DNA of 64,000 nucleotides from Candidatus Marispirochaeta associata (lineage in GTDB: Bacteria; Spirochaetota; Spirochaetia; JC444; Marispirochaetaceae): contig JWTM01000101.1 of NCBI GenBank assembly GCA_001749745.1, positions 186,001 to 250,000 of the forward strand. Direction: 5' to 3'. Under the pieces are notes generated by a model. That model saw only the letters and a list, made by a program, of their open reading frames with translations, was not told the DNA's origin and made no database searches. A program made the translations under genes and the position numbers. This document shows positions 16,921 through 25,447 of the stretch, piece after piece. How positions within the stretch are numbered: position 1 is the stretch's first letter; the number at the start of each line of letters is the position of its first letter.

Positions 16921-18198
16921 ATGAAAAGCTTACAGGCGGGAGTACTCTTCCTGCTGATTCTCGTTCCCCTGCATTCTCAGGGATTCTTTACTACGGATCC
17001 TCAGGGGAACGCTGCCTTTCCGGACGCGGTTGATCTGCGGACCTCTTTAAAGAGCTCTCTTACCGCTTCGGCCTGGACGGCCCGCAGGCTGCCTTCGGAG
17101 ATCTATACCAGTGAAACCGCCGGCCGGACGGTCCGTTTTCAGGTCCAGGTTCAAAAGGAGGCCTTCTACCTCATCCTGACCAATGAGAATGAGGAGGGCT
17201 ATCCCCTCTACAGCGCCGGGAGCTACATTATTAAACGGAGTGTGGCCGACGGCAGCTTTGTGCAGGCCAAGATCTTCCTTAAGAACGATCCCGGCACCTT
17301 CGTGCGCCTCTCGCCCTTAGGCGACCGCAGTCAGTTGGAGCTCTACCTCTACGATACCCTGGCCTACCGCAACATAGTCCTGCCCCTCCCCTTTGAGGAG
17401 CTCCTCTTCGCCCCCTTCGCGCGGATCGTTTCCCTGACGGCCAACCGGGTCGATTGGGGCCTCATCTTCCCCGGGCCTCCACCGCTAGGGTCCCCCATTC
17501 CGTCGATGATCTCCCATCTTCGGGAACGAGTGAAGGAGCTTCCCGATATGGACGACGGGGCGATGGATGCGGAAGGAAGATTTGTCTATATCGAATCGGG
17601 GGAACGGAGCCGGGCCGGCGGCTTCAACTGCTCGGGATTCGCCAAGTATGTGGCCGACGGCCTCTATCTGCCCGCCGAGGGGCGGTTGATGCCGGTGGAA
17701 CCCCTGAAGAATAAACACCCCGAACTCCGGGGCAGCAGCTGGACCGAACGCTATGAGGAAGAACGGGATCCCTTCTTCGGTCTCGACTGGACCCGCAATA
17801 TCGCCGGCTACCTGAAGGGGGCGGATCCGACCGAATTGGAGGCGAATGATTTACGGGACGTCCCCTTTTTAGAGTATACCGAGGATGTAGGCTATCCGGT
17901 CGAGGAGCTCATGTCGGTCCTCTACTATGGCGCGGTCGCCTATCCGGGGGACTTCTACCTGGCCTCGGTGAATGCCGAGTTCGGTAGCGACCCCCCGCTG
18001 CGGCAGCATATCCATGTCGTGGTACTGATGCCCTTCCTCAATCAGCGGGGAGAGCTGCGGACGGCGGTCTTCGAGCGCAATCGAGAGACCGGCGTGGACT
18101 CCCTGCGCCGTCGCTACCCCCATGAGTTCATTCATCTGGTACGGATTCAGGGAGACCGAGATTTTCGTCTGCCCGAGCTTTCGAGCTTCGTCCCCTGA
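16921..18198 (+). CDS. Secreted cysteine-peptidase-like protein (NlpC/P60-like motif)
   Basis: Protein of 425 residues with a signal peptide (QAGVLFLLILVPLHSQG). The first ~200 residues form an uncharacterised domain. The C-terminal half has FNCSGFAKYV with Cys237, resembling the catalytic Cys-Ser-Gly-Phe of NlpC/P60 peptidases, and a later hydrophobic strand with His363 and His365 (QHIHVVVLMPF) that could supply the histidine. This suggests a periplasmic cell-wall peptidase or amidase, but the fit is by motif only. It follows der by 18 bases. A GATACT sequence at 16909-16914 ends six bases before the ATG and could be a local -10 element. Confidence 0.7.
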   Translation: MKSLQAGVLFLLILVPLHSQGFFTTDPQGNAAFPDAVDLRTSLKSSLTASAWTARRLPSEIYTSETAGRTVRFQVQVQKEAFYLILTNENEEGYPLYSAGSYIIKRSVADGSFVQAKIFLKNDPGTFVRLSPLGDRSQLELYLYDTLAYRNIVLPLPFEELLFAPFARIVSLTANRVDWGLIFPGPPPLGSPIPSMISHLRERVKELPDMDDGAMDAEGRFVYIESGERSRAGGFNCSGFAKYVADGLYLPAEGRLMPVEPLKNKHPELRGSSWTERYEEERDPFFGLDWTRNIAGYLKGADPTELEANDLRDVPFLEYTEDVGYPVEELMSVLYYGAVAYPGDFYLASVNAEFGSDPPLRQHIHVVVLMPFLNQRGELRTAVFERNRETGVDSLRRRYPHEFIHLVRIQGDRDFRLPELSSFVP

Positions 18199-18218
18199 AT
18201 ATCTCTTTGGTCAAATCT

Positions 18219-18247
18219 TTGAATCGTGCTCCTATTTGAGGTACATT
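18219..18247 (+). promoter_or_regulatory. Candidate promoter of the 950-residue TPR gene
   Basis: TTGAAT at 18219-18224, a 17-base spacer and TACATT at 18242-18247. The ATG at 18256 follows after eight bases with no Shine-Dalgarno sequence between, so this is another candidate for a leaderless transcript. The hexamers match the consensus at four or more positions each. Confidence 0.55.
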
Positions 18248-18255
18248 TAGCGCAT

Positions 18256-21108
18256 ATGAAAGCGTCCCGCCCTCTTCTGATCATCATTATCGCCTCTTGT
18301 GCTGCGCTGCTCTTCGCCGCCGACTCCTCCGAACGTCTTCTGCGGGAAGGTAACGCCCGGTTCGAACGGGGGGACTACCCCGGCGCCGCAGAGCGCTACC
18401 GAGACCTGGTGCGGCTATACCCCGGGAGCGACGAGTACCCTGAAGCTCTCTACCGTTTCGGCATCTCCCGTATCAAGTCGGATGCCTATGCCGAGGGCGT
18501 AGAACTTCTGGAACGACTCGAAGCGCGTTACCCGGGAGGGCGATTTCACGCCTCCTTCTGGATCGGCTACGGCAAAAACCGTCTGGGTCTGAAGGAGGAG
18601 GCGCTCTCGGCCTGGGAACGTTACCTGGCGGGAAATCTCGGGCTTTACCGCAACGAAGCGCGGCTCTTGGCCGCCTACGTCGCGGTGGATCTGGATCGGA
18701 GCGAGAGGGCGGAGGAACTCCTCCAGCGCCTCGCGACGGACGATAAGGAGTTCTTCGCCGTCGAGGGGGGACTCGTCCTCTTGGGGGAGCTCTACCGGCT
18801 CGCCGGACGCTATGAAGAGCTGGTCGCCCTGGCCGAGGAGTATAAGGGCGACTCACCGCCGCCCCGCTTCAACCTCGCCTTAGGCGAGGCCTATGCCGAG
18901 CTCGGACGGCTCGATGCGGCCGAGGCGGCCTACCGCGCCACGGCGCAGAACGGCAACGAGGCCGATCGGGCTACCGCCTTCGGCAGACTCTTTTCGCTCT
19001 TTGAGGGGGAAGAACGCTTCTCCGCCATGGAGGAGCTGATGCTCGAGGCCGAAGAGTCCCTGGACGGAAACCGAGAGGCCCTGGCGGCTTTCTGGTACCG
19101 GGTCGGTGCGGTCCTGGGCCGGGGAGATAATCCAACCCGGGGGATCTCGTATCTAAGCCGTGCCTGGCGCTTGCGCAACGAGGTCGCCCTGCCCGCGGCG
19201 CTGCCGCTCTTTCTGGCCCAGGCTCTGCATCAGAATGGGGATGCCGAGGCGGGGATCGCAATTCTCGAAACCGCTCTGGAGGAGGAGTACGGCACGCCCG
19301 AGCGCATTCGCTATCGCCTGGCGGCGCTGGAGGCATCCCGGGAGAACTGGAACCGGACGGCGGAGGTTCTCGAAGAGAGCGAGAGCCTCGATGATGCGGC
19401 CGCGGCGCTCTTAGGGAGCGCCTATCTGAAGCTCAGGTTGTATGCGCAAGGGCTCTCGGCGGTCGATCGGGGACTCGGGTTCGAGGATATCTCCTCCCGC
19501 TGGGAACTGCGTCTTCTGGAGCTGCGCTGGCGGCTCCTGGCGGCTCTGGGGCGGCCGGGAGAAGCGGCGGATCAGCTGGCGGAGTATCGCCGTCTGGGAG
19601 GAAGGGCCGGTACGGTGTTGGAGCGGGCCAGATTGAGTTATAATGCCGGGCGCTACCGGGAAGCCCTGGATCTTCTCAAGGCGGAGGAGGAACTGCCCGC
19701 GGTAAAACTGCTGCAGGGGCTCTCTTTTATCGCCCTGGAAGAGTACGGCGCAGCGGAAGAACGGCTGGGCGGAGTAGATTCGACGCAGCTTGCCGCCGAT
19801 GAGGCTCCTTTGGCCCTCTACTATCTGGCTTGGAGCCGCTACAGAAGGGGCGACTACAGAGCGGCCCTGAGGGATTTTACCCAGTTTCTCGGCTCTTACC
19901 CAGATCACGATCGTACCCGGGACGCCGCATTCTACGGCGCCTGGTCGGCCTTCTCTCTTGAGGAGTATCTGCGGGCGGCCGAGCTCTTCGCCGCCTACGG
20001 AAGCGGCGGGAAGCGGAGCAATGCGGCCCTGCTGGCCCGGGCCAGAGCCCTCGCGGCAGCCGGGAAGGGGCCCGAAGCCATACTGATTGCCGAGGAGTAT
20101 CTGAAAGGCGGGATAGGCGCAAACGAGAAGGATCAAGCCCTCTACCTTATCTTCCGGATACGCCTCGAAGCCGATGATTTTTCCGGATCCGCCGCCGCCC
20201 TGAGCCGTTTAGGGCGCGAGTATCCGGGAAGCAGCTGGCGGGGCCGCGCCCTCTATCATCAGGGTCGGGCGCTTCTGACCGCGGGCAGGCCAGAGGAGGC
20301 GGCCGGCTATCTCGACCGCTATCGAACGGCCTACTCCGGCGGAGAGTTCGCCCCGGAGGCGCTCTACTACCGGGCGGAAGCGGCGGTGAATATGGGTGAG
20401 GGCCGCTTAGCGGTACTCCTCTGGGCTCGACTCAACCGGGAGTATCCAGAGAGCCCCTTAAGGGCGGAGGCCCTCTTCAAGCGGGGAAGCCAACTGGAGG
20501 AGCTGGGGCAGTATGCGGATGCCTTGGAGACCTACGGATTGCTCTTGAAGGATTTTCCCGCTCGGGCGGAGCGGCTCGGCGTCGGCGCTGCGGTCGAACG
20601 GCTGGAGTCCCTGCTGATCGCCGCCGACTCCTCCTACTGGGATCTGATCCGCAACGCCGAGGAGGCGGGAGGAGTAGCGAATACCGGCGGCAGAGAACTT
20701 ATGCGGGAGGCGATACGCCGGGCGATGGCCGAAGGACGGGCCGAGGAGTTTACCGATGCCGGCCGGCGGATCGATGATTTGATTAGCTACCGCAACCAGG
20801 ACGACCGGGAGGAGGCGGAAAACCTCTATTTGGCGGGGGAGTACCGCTTTCGTCGTAATGAGTACGGCCGGGCCGCCTCCTTCTATCTCCAGGCCGGATC
20901 GGTCATGCCCGGTAATCCGGATTTCACCGCCCAGGCCCTCTATCGGGCGGCCTTGATGACCCGCTATGCCGGGGACGACCGGGGCTACTCGGAGATTCTC
21001 AGACAGATGCGCGGCGCCTTCCCCGGTTCGAGCTGGCTCGAAGCGGCCGAAGAGCTTCAGGACGAGGATTTCAGGGGAGCCAGCAGTCTCTCCGGGGAGG
21101 CACGATGA
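18256..21108 (+). CDS. Large periplasmic TPR-repeat protein
   Basis: From ATG 18256 the protein has 950 residues with a signal peptide (PLLIIIIASCAALLFAA). Nearly the whole chain consists of tetratricopeptide-type helical repeats, e.g. GNARFERGDYPGAAERYRDL and later GDYRAALRDFTQFLGSYPDH, with the YPGS turns seen in BamD/YbgF-like proteins. It probably acts as a scaffold for envelope complexes. A GTG at 18226 would add ten residues in front of the signal peptide and is less likely. The stop overlaps the next start (ATGA), so it is translationally coupled to the barrel-like gene and the TonB cluster. Confidence 0.85.
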   Translation: MKASRPLLIIIIASCAALLFAADSSERLLREGNARFERGDYPGAAERYRDLVRLYPGSDEYPEALYRFGISRIKSDAYAEGVELLERLEARYPGGRFHASFWIGYGKNRLGLKEEALSAWERYLAGNLGLYRNEARLLAAYVAVDLDRSERAEELLQRLATDDKEFFAVEGGLVLLGELYRLAGRYEELVALAEEYKGDSPPPRFNLALGEAYAELGRLDAAEAAYRATAQNGNEADRATAFGRLFSLFEGEERFSAMEELMLEAEESLDGNREALAAFWYRVGAVLGRGDNPTRGISYLSRAWRLRNEVALPAALPLFLAQALHQNGDAEAGIAILETALEEEYGTPERIRYRLAALEASRENWNRTAEVLEESESLDDAAAALLGSAYLKLRLYAQGLSAVDRGLGFEDISSRWELRLLELRWRLLAALGRPGEAADQLAEYRRLGGRAGTVLERARLSYNAGRYREALDLLKAEEELPAVKLLQGLSFIALEEYGAAEERLGGVDSTQLAADEAPLALYYLAWSRYRRGDYRAALRDFTQFLGSYPDHDRTRDAAFYGAWSAFSLEEYLRAAELFAAYGSGGKRSNAALLARARALAAAGKGPEAILIAEEYLKGGIGANEKDQALYLIFRIRLEADDFSGSAAALSRLGREYPGSSWRGRALYHQGRALLTAGRPEEAAGYLDRYRTAYSGGEFAPEALYYRAEAAVNMGEGRLAVLLWARLNREYPESPLRAEALFKRGSQLEELGQYADALETYGLLLKDFPARAERLGVGAAVERLESLLIAADSSYWDLIRNAEEAGGVANTGGRELMREAIRRAMAEGRAEEFTDAGRRIDDLISYRNQDDREEAENLYLAGEYRFRRNEYGRAASFYLQAGSVMPGNPDFTAQALYRAALMTRYAGDDRGYSEILRQMRGAFPGSSWLEAAEELQDEDFRGASSLSGEAR

Positions 21109-22703
21109 GACTTCATAGATTCCTCTGCTTGATCTTTATTTTGAGCCTCGCTCTCTCGAGCCGCCTCTTCGCGCAAGAGACGGAAGCCCCCCAGGAACCG
21201 GAGTTGGAACTGCCGGAGCTGGCCTTGAGTTTCGAAGCCGATCAGGAGGAGGAGCTGCCGCTCTTGGAACTCGATCCCGCGGAGGCGCTGGAGCCGGAGA
21301 TTCTCGAGGCGGAGAGCGGTCTAGCCGAAGAGATCCCGGTTTCGGAAACCCTAGATCTGCCGGTGCCCGCCTTCGATGCGCTTCCCTACGGAGATGCGGC
21401 GGCGCCCCTTTACGGCCGGGGCTTAATCGGCTTCGGTACCGCCAACCTGCTGATAGGGGAGGTAGAGATTGCGACCCTGGGGGCCGATCCCGGATTCGGT
21501 CTCTCCTATCGTCACAGCTCGCTGGACGGCTTCGGTACCCATGCGCCCGGCGAAGGCTTTACTACCCGCCGGGAGGAGATCGAGGGACGGGCTGAATATG
21601 CCGCCTTACCTGGGCGCATCAGCTTTTTGGGCAGCTTCATCGAGGACGAGCGGGGGCTGCAGGGAGAATCAAGCTACAGTTCGCGGCTGAACCGCTTGAG
21701 CAGCGGCCGGCTCGCCTACCGCAGCGAATCCGAACGGGGCTGGTATGCTTCGGGCGCCATCGATGCGACCGGCGGCTATCAGAACCTGAGCGGCGCCGAT
21801 CCGCAAGATCGCAGTCTGGTGCAGTTCTCGCCGACGGTCGAGGGGGGCTACGGCTGGGAGCGTTATCGCCTGGGGCTGAGTCTCGCCTACGGACTGCAGA
21901 GCAGTGCGGAGCAGACCCAAAATCAGCTCTCCGCCGGAATTCGCCTCGGAGCGGAGATAAATCCCCAGGTCGGGATCTCCCTGCAGGCGGATACCCTCTA
22001 CCAGCTCGGCGATGAGGATGAAGGCTTCGCCTTTCCGGCGGAGCTGCGCCTCAATTTGGGGTTAAACGATACCATGAGTCTGGAGGCATCCGGCGGCTAT
22101 ATCTATCGTCCGGCGGATCCTCTGCTGCTCTTCGAGTCCGCTCCTTTCCTGCGCCTGCCGGAATACGGTTTCGGCTTCGACGAAGGCTGGACGGGCGAAC
22201 TGGTTCTTCGCAACCGGTTGGCCAGCGGACTCTATCTGAATCTGAGCGGCGAATGGCTCCATACCGAGTTCATCCGGCCCGGCGAGGAGCCGGAAGGGGT
22301 CTCACCGCTGCTGCCGGCGCTCAGTGAGGAGATTCGGGAGGTGTTGGGCCGGGCGGAACTCGATTTTCCCCTCTCCCGATCCCTTTTCGGCAGTTTTTCC
22401 GCCGAACTGGGCTATGATTACCAGGAGACCGATCTCTCGGTGATGGCCCTGGCCCTGAATCTGGAGCGGGATCGGAGCGCCGCTAAGCTCGGCTTCTCCC
22501 TCTCCGGTGAGTGGGACCTCAAGGATGACGAGGAGACCCCCATTATCAGCGGGGAGGCCTGGTACGAGGCTCTGGGGGGGGTACGGCTTATCCTCGATGT
22601 GGAGGATATTCTAGGCCCCCTCAACAGCGGCGGCCGGGAGGATCAGAGCGGACTGGAGCTTCCGGGGCTGCTCGTAAGTGCCGGAGTAGAAATCAGCCTT
22701 TAG
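21105..22703 (+). CDS. Probable outer-membrane beta-barrel protein
   Basis: Protein of 532 residues with signal peptide (FLCLIFILSLALSSRLFAQ), an acidic Glu/Pro/Leu-rich linker (about 25-95), then ~430 residues of alternating amphipathic beta strands rich in Gly, Tyr, Leu and Ser (e.g. GISLQADTLYQLGDEDEGF) and a C-terminal SAGVEISL strand ending without a typical aromatic residue. This is the look of an outer-membrane porin or barrel; no named family is recognised. It is coupled to the TPR gene by a 4-base overlap and precedes exbB by 31 bases. Confidence 0.7.
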   Translation: MRLHRFLCLIFILSLALSSRLFAQETEAPQEPELELPELALSFEADQEEELPLLELDPAEALEPEILEAESGLAEEIPVSETLDLPVPAFDALPYGDAAAPLYGRGLIGFGTANLLIGEVEIATLGADPGFGLSYRHSSLDGFGTHAPGEGFTTRREEIEGRAEYAALPGRISFLGSFIEDERGLQGESSYSSRLNRLSSGRLAYRSESERGWYASGAIDATGGYQNLSGADPQDRSLVQFSPTVEGGYGWERYRLGLSLAYGLQSSAEQTQNQLSAGIRLGAEINPQVGISLQADTLYQLGDEDEGFAFPAELRLNLGLNDTMSLEASGGYIYRPADPLLLFESAPFLRLPEYGFGFDEGWTGELVLRNRLASGLYLNLSGEWLHTEFIRPGEEPEGVSPLLPALSEEIREVLGRAELDFPLSRSLFGSFSAELGYDYQETDLSVMALALNLERDRSAAKLGFSLSGEWDLKDDEETPIISGEAWYEALGGVRLILDVEDILGPLNSGGREDQSGLELPGLLVSAGVEISL

Positions 22704-22734
22704 GCTATGAGATTAATCTAGAAAGGAATGCAAC

Positions 22735-23349
22735 ATGGAGAGTATAGGAAGTCTACTGCAGGACGGCGGGATTATCCTGATCGTCATCTTAAGCCTTTCG
22801 CTGGCGGCGGGAGCGATCATTATCGAGCGGCTGCTCTATTTCCGGAGAATCCGGGTCGATGAGGAGTCCCTGCTTACCCGGCTGAAAGCCGCTATGCAGA
22901 AGGGGCATTACGAGGAGGCCTTGAGCATCTGCGACTCGAATCCTTCGCCTATCAGCAACCTGATGAAGGTCGGCATCGAGAGCCGTCATCTCGCCCCCGC
23001 GGACATCCGGGATCTGGTAGTGAGCGCCGCCAATATGGAGATTCCGAAGTTGGAGCGCTCCTTAAGCGCCCTGGGTACCATCGCACATATCACCCCGCTG
23101 TTGGGGCTCCTGGGGACGGTGACCGGTAACATCGAGGCCTTCGGCGTCCTGGGTGAGTTCGGCGCCGTCGGGGATCCCGGTCTTCTGGCATCGGGGATAG
23201 CCGAGGCCCTGATTACCACCGCGGCGGGACTGATCGTCTCTATTCCGGCCATAGTCTTCTATAATCACCTCGTCAGTCGGGTGAATCACATCATCATCCG
23301 CCTGGAGAACAGGGTCAACGAGTTGGTGCTCTTCCTAGGGGGAGAATGA
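22735..23349 (+). CDS. exbB: MotA/TolQ/ExbB family proton-channel protein
   Basis: Protein of 204 residues with three hydrophobic segments: near residues 10-28, 105-135 (HITPLLGLLGTVTGNIEAF) and 150-175 (GIAEALITTAAGLIVSIPAIVF). The two C-terminal helices carry the typical GLLGTV-G and EAL-TT-AGL motifs of ExbB/TolQ. With ExbD/TolR it forms an inner-membrane motor that uses the proton gradient. An AAGGA site precedes the ATG. Whether it serves a TonB or a Tol-type system is not settled by the sequence; the downstream TonB-like gene favours ExbB. Confidence 0.92.
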   Translation: MESIGSLLQDGGIILIVILSLSLAAGAIIIERLLYFRRIRVDEESLLTRLKAAMQKGHYEEALSICDSNPSPISNLMKVGIESRHLAPADIRDLVVSAANMEIPKLERSLSALGTIAHITPLLGLLGTVTGNIEAFGVLGEFGAVGDPGLLASGIAEALITTAAGLIVSIPAIVFYNHLVSRVNHIIIRLENRVNELVLFLGGE

Positions 23350-23774
23350 TGCAGTTCCGGCGTCGATTGAAGACTAATACCACAGTCGACCTGGTGCCCA
23401 TGATCGACGTGGTCTTCCAATTGGTGATCTTCTTTATGGTCTCCACCACCTTTATTCTGACTCCCGGCATCAATCTCTCCTTGCCCGAGTCGACTACCGC
23501 CGAACCGGTAGCGGTCTCTAAGATCATCGTAACGGTGGTCGACGACGAGGAGATCTACCTCAACAAGGAGCGGGTAGAGCTCGATTCCCTCATTGCCATG
23601 CTGCGGGAGATGCGCGGTTCGGCGGAGGAGGGGAGCGTCGTGGTCGAGGGGGACCAGCAGGTCTCCTATGCGGTCCTGATACGGGTCTTGGATGTGCTCC
23701 GGTCGGCCGGCTACAGCGGCGCTAACCTGAGGACCCTCGAACCTTCCTCTACCAGAGGAGCCGAAGGGAATTAG
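23346..23774 (+). CDS. exbD: ExbD/TolR family biopolymer transport protein
   Basis: Protein of 142 residues. The N-terminal membrane helix contains the essential aspartate context VDLVPMIDVVFQLVIFFMVS, followed by a periplasmic domain. The start overlaps exbB by four bases (ATGA), typical of the pair, which assembles into one motor complex. It is followed after three bases by the TonB-like gene. Confidence 0.93.
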   Translation: MMQFRRRLKTNTTVDLVPMIDVVFQLVIFFMVSTTFILTPGINLSLPESTTAEPVAVSKIIVTVVDDEEIYLNKERVELDSLIAMLREMRGSAEEGSVVVEGDQQVSYAVLIRVLDVLRSAGYSGANLRTLEPSSTRGAEGN

Positions 23775-23777
23775 CTG

Positions 23778-24731
23778 ATGCACGCAGAACCCCGCGATAC
23801 AGAGCGGATCGGACTGGCCCTGATCATCTCCTTGGGACTGCATCTGGTCTTGATGATCCTGATGCTCGCCTTCGGGGCAGGGAAAATCGACCCGGTGAGG
23901 CCCGAATCAATTCCGGTGCGGATCAATTTCGTTCCCGCCCTTCCCGAGCCGGAGCCTGAAGTGCAGCCCCCCCGGGTTGAACCGGTCCCCGCACCCGCGC
24001 CGAGGCCCTCCGCACAGCAGGCGCCGCCGACCCCTCGGCGGTCCGCAGCGGAGGCCGCCGCCGCGCCCCAGCCGCAGCCGAGTCAGGAGTTCGAGGAGTT
24101 TGTCCCCGGGCCGGCGGAGTCGGTGGCGGGAAGCTTCTCTCATCCCGGGAGCAGCACAGCCAGAGGCGGACGGGTAGCCTCCAGCGATGAGGCCTCGATC
24201 CAGAGCACGGCGGGGATGAGCGCCCTCGACCGGGGCTCGGAAGAGGGCGAAGCTTCGGTCACGATCAGTTCGGCCGACGAAAGCCGGGGATCGACCCTCT
24301 CTGATGAGGATCTTGCGGCTTTAGAAGAGGCCCTGGCCGGTGCTCGCGCCGGGTCCGGCGGGAACTCGGGCAGCGCAGGCGACTCGCCGGTGGCCGCGCC
24401 GGTCGCCGCCGAGGGCTTTGCCGACCTGCAGGAGCTTCTCTCCTATCGGGGCGCGACCTATACCGGACTCGGCGAACTTACCGCCGATGCGAAGGCCGAG
24501 ATCGAAGCCACGGGTGCAACCGTTGCGGAGGTCGATATTTCCTTTAGAATATCCCCGTTAGGAACGATTCACGACTTGCAAACCACCGCCGAGTCGCGCT
24601 ATCCTGCACTGGATGCTTTTCTGAGGGCCCAATTGCCCGGAGTGCTCTCGTTCGAGCCTCTTCCTCAGGACGGCCCCTATGCCGAACTGTGGCAGGAGGT
24701 TGATCTGCGGTTAAGCGTCAAATCCAATTAG
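23778..24731 (+). CDS. TonB-like energy transducer
   Basis: Protein of 317 residues with an N-terminal membrane helix (IGLALIISLGLHLVLMILML) that has the S-x3-H pattern of TonB, a proline-rich spacer (about 50-100), a Ser/Gly/Ala-rich segment, and a C-terminal domain with the beta-alpha-beta pattern of TonB (VAEVDISFRISPLGTIHDLQ to WQEVDLRLSV). It completes a TonB-ExbB-ExbD set. The spacer differs from TonB of enterics, and a TolA-like role remains possible. The right-edge BtuB-like receptor would need such a protein. Confidence 0.82.
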   Translation: MHAEPRDTERIGLALIISLGLHLVLMILMLAFGAGKIDPVRPESIPVRINFVPALPEPEPEVQPPRVEPVPAPAPRPSAQQAPPTPRRSAAEAAAAPQPQPSQEFEEFVPGPAESVAGSFSHPGSSTARGGRVASSDEASIQSTAGMSALDRGSEEGEASVTISSADESRGSTLSDEDLAALEEALAGARAGSGGNSGSAGDSPVAAPVAAEGFADLQELLSYRGATYTGLGELTADAKAEIEATGATVAEVDISFRISPLGTIHDLQTTAESRYPALDAFLRAQLPGVLSFEPLPQDGPYAELWQEVDLRLSVKSN

Positions 24732-24746
24732 AGTAAGCGATGGACA

Positions 24747-25409
24747 ATGAAGCTTCGCGCCTTGGCATTCGACATCGATGGGACTCTCTATCCCAATTAC
24801 CGCATGTACCTCCACTCTCTGGGCCCGGCTCTGCTCCATCCCAGGCTGGCGGTCAACTTCGGTATCGTCCGTAAGAAGATCCGCAGCATCCGGCCGGTAG
24901 AGAATTTCCGGCATCTCCAGGCGGAGATGCTGGCCGAACGGATGGGTACTAGCGCCGAGCACGCCTATGCCATGGCCGAGCGCTATCTCTATCAGAACTG
25001 GCATATCTCCTTTCAGGGGCTCAAGTCCTTCCCCGGCGTCCGGCAAACCCTGGAGGAGTTCAAAGCGGCGGGATTCCCCTTGGCGGCGATGTCCGACTTT
25101 CCCATTCAGGGAAAGCTCGACTACCTGGGCCTCGGCGGCCTCTGGGATGCGGCCTTTACCTCGGAGGATACCCACTATCTGAAACCCCATCCCGAGCCTT
25201 TCGAGCGCTTGATCGCGGAGCTCGATCTTCCCCCTGAAGAGATCCTCTATATCGGCAACAGCTACGAATACGATGTAATCGGCGCGCGCAACGTCGGTAT
25301 GCGGACCGCCCACCTCGCGAAGCGTCCGGTGCCCGATTCGGCGGCCGATTTTACCTTTTTTCGCTATTCCCAGCTGCGGGATTTCGTTTTTGACCATTCT
25401 GGGGTATAA
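24747..25409 (+). CDS. HAD-superfamily hydrolase
   Basis: Protein of 220 residues with the HAD motifs: nucleophile region AFDIDGTLYPNY (residues 6-17), motif II serine (AAMSDFP), a lysine (HYLKPHPEPF) and motif IV acid residues (ILYIGNSYEYDVIGARNVG). A helical cap follows the first motif. It is probably a phosphatase acting on a small metabolite; the substrate cannot be told. It sits 15 bases after the TonB-like gene, so it may be the last gene of that operon. Confidence 0.9.
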   Translation: MKLRALAFDIDGTLYPNYRMYLHSLGPALLHPRLAVNFGIVRKKIRSIRPVENFRHLQAEMLAERMGTSAEHAYAMAERYLYQNWHISFQGLKSFPGVRQTLEEFKAAGFPLAAMSDFPIQGKLDYLGLGGLWDAAFTSEDTHYLKPHPEPFERLIAELDLPPEEILYIGNSYEYDVIGARNVGMRTAHLAKRPVPDSAADFTFFRYSQLRDFVFDHSGV

Positions 25410-25415
25410 TTACCC
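25402..25415 (+). other. Short hairpin and TATAAT between HAD gene and SpiroCoCo gene
   Basis: GGGTA (25402-25406) pairs with TACCC (25411-25415) around a TAAT loop; the same stretch reads TATAAT at 25405-25410. No acceptable -35 element lies at 16-18 bases upstream and no T-run follows, so it is unclear whether it is a promoter, a weak terminator or chance. Confidence 0.3.
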
Positions 25416-25447
25416 TGGGTCAATAGAAAAAAACTGGGAGTGGGACA

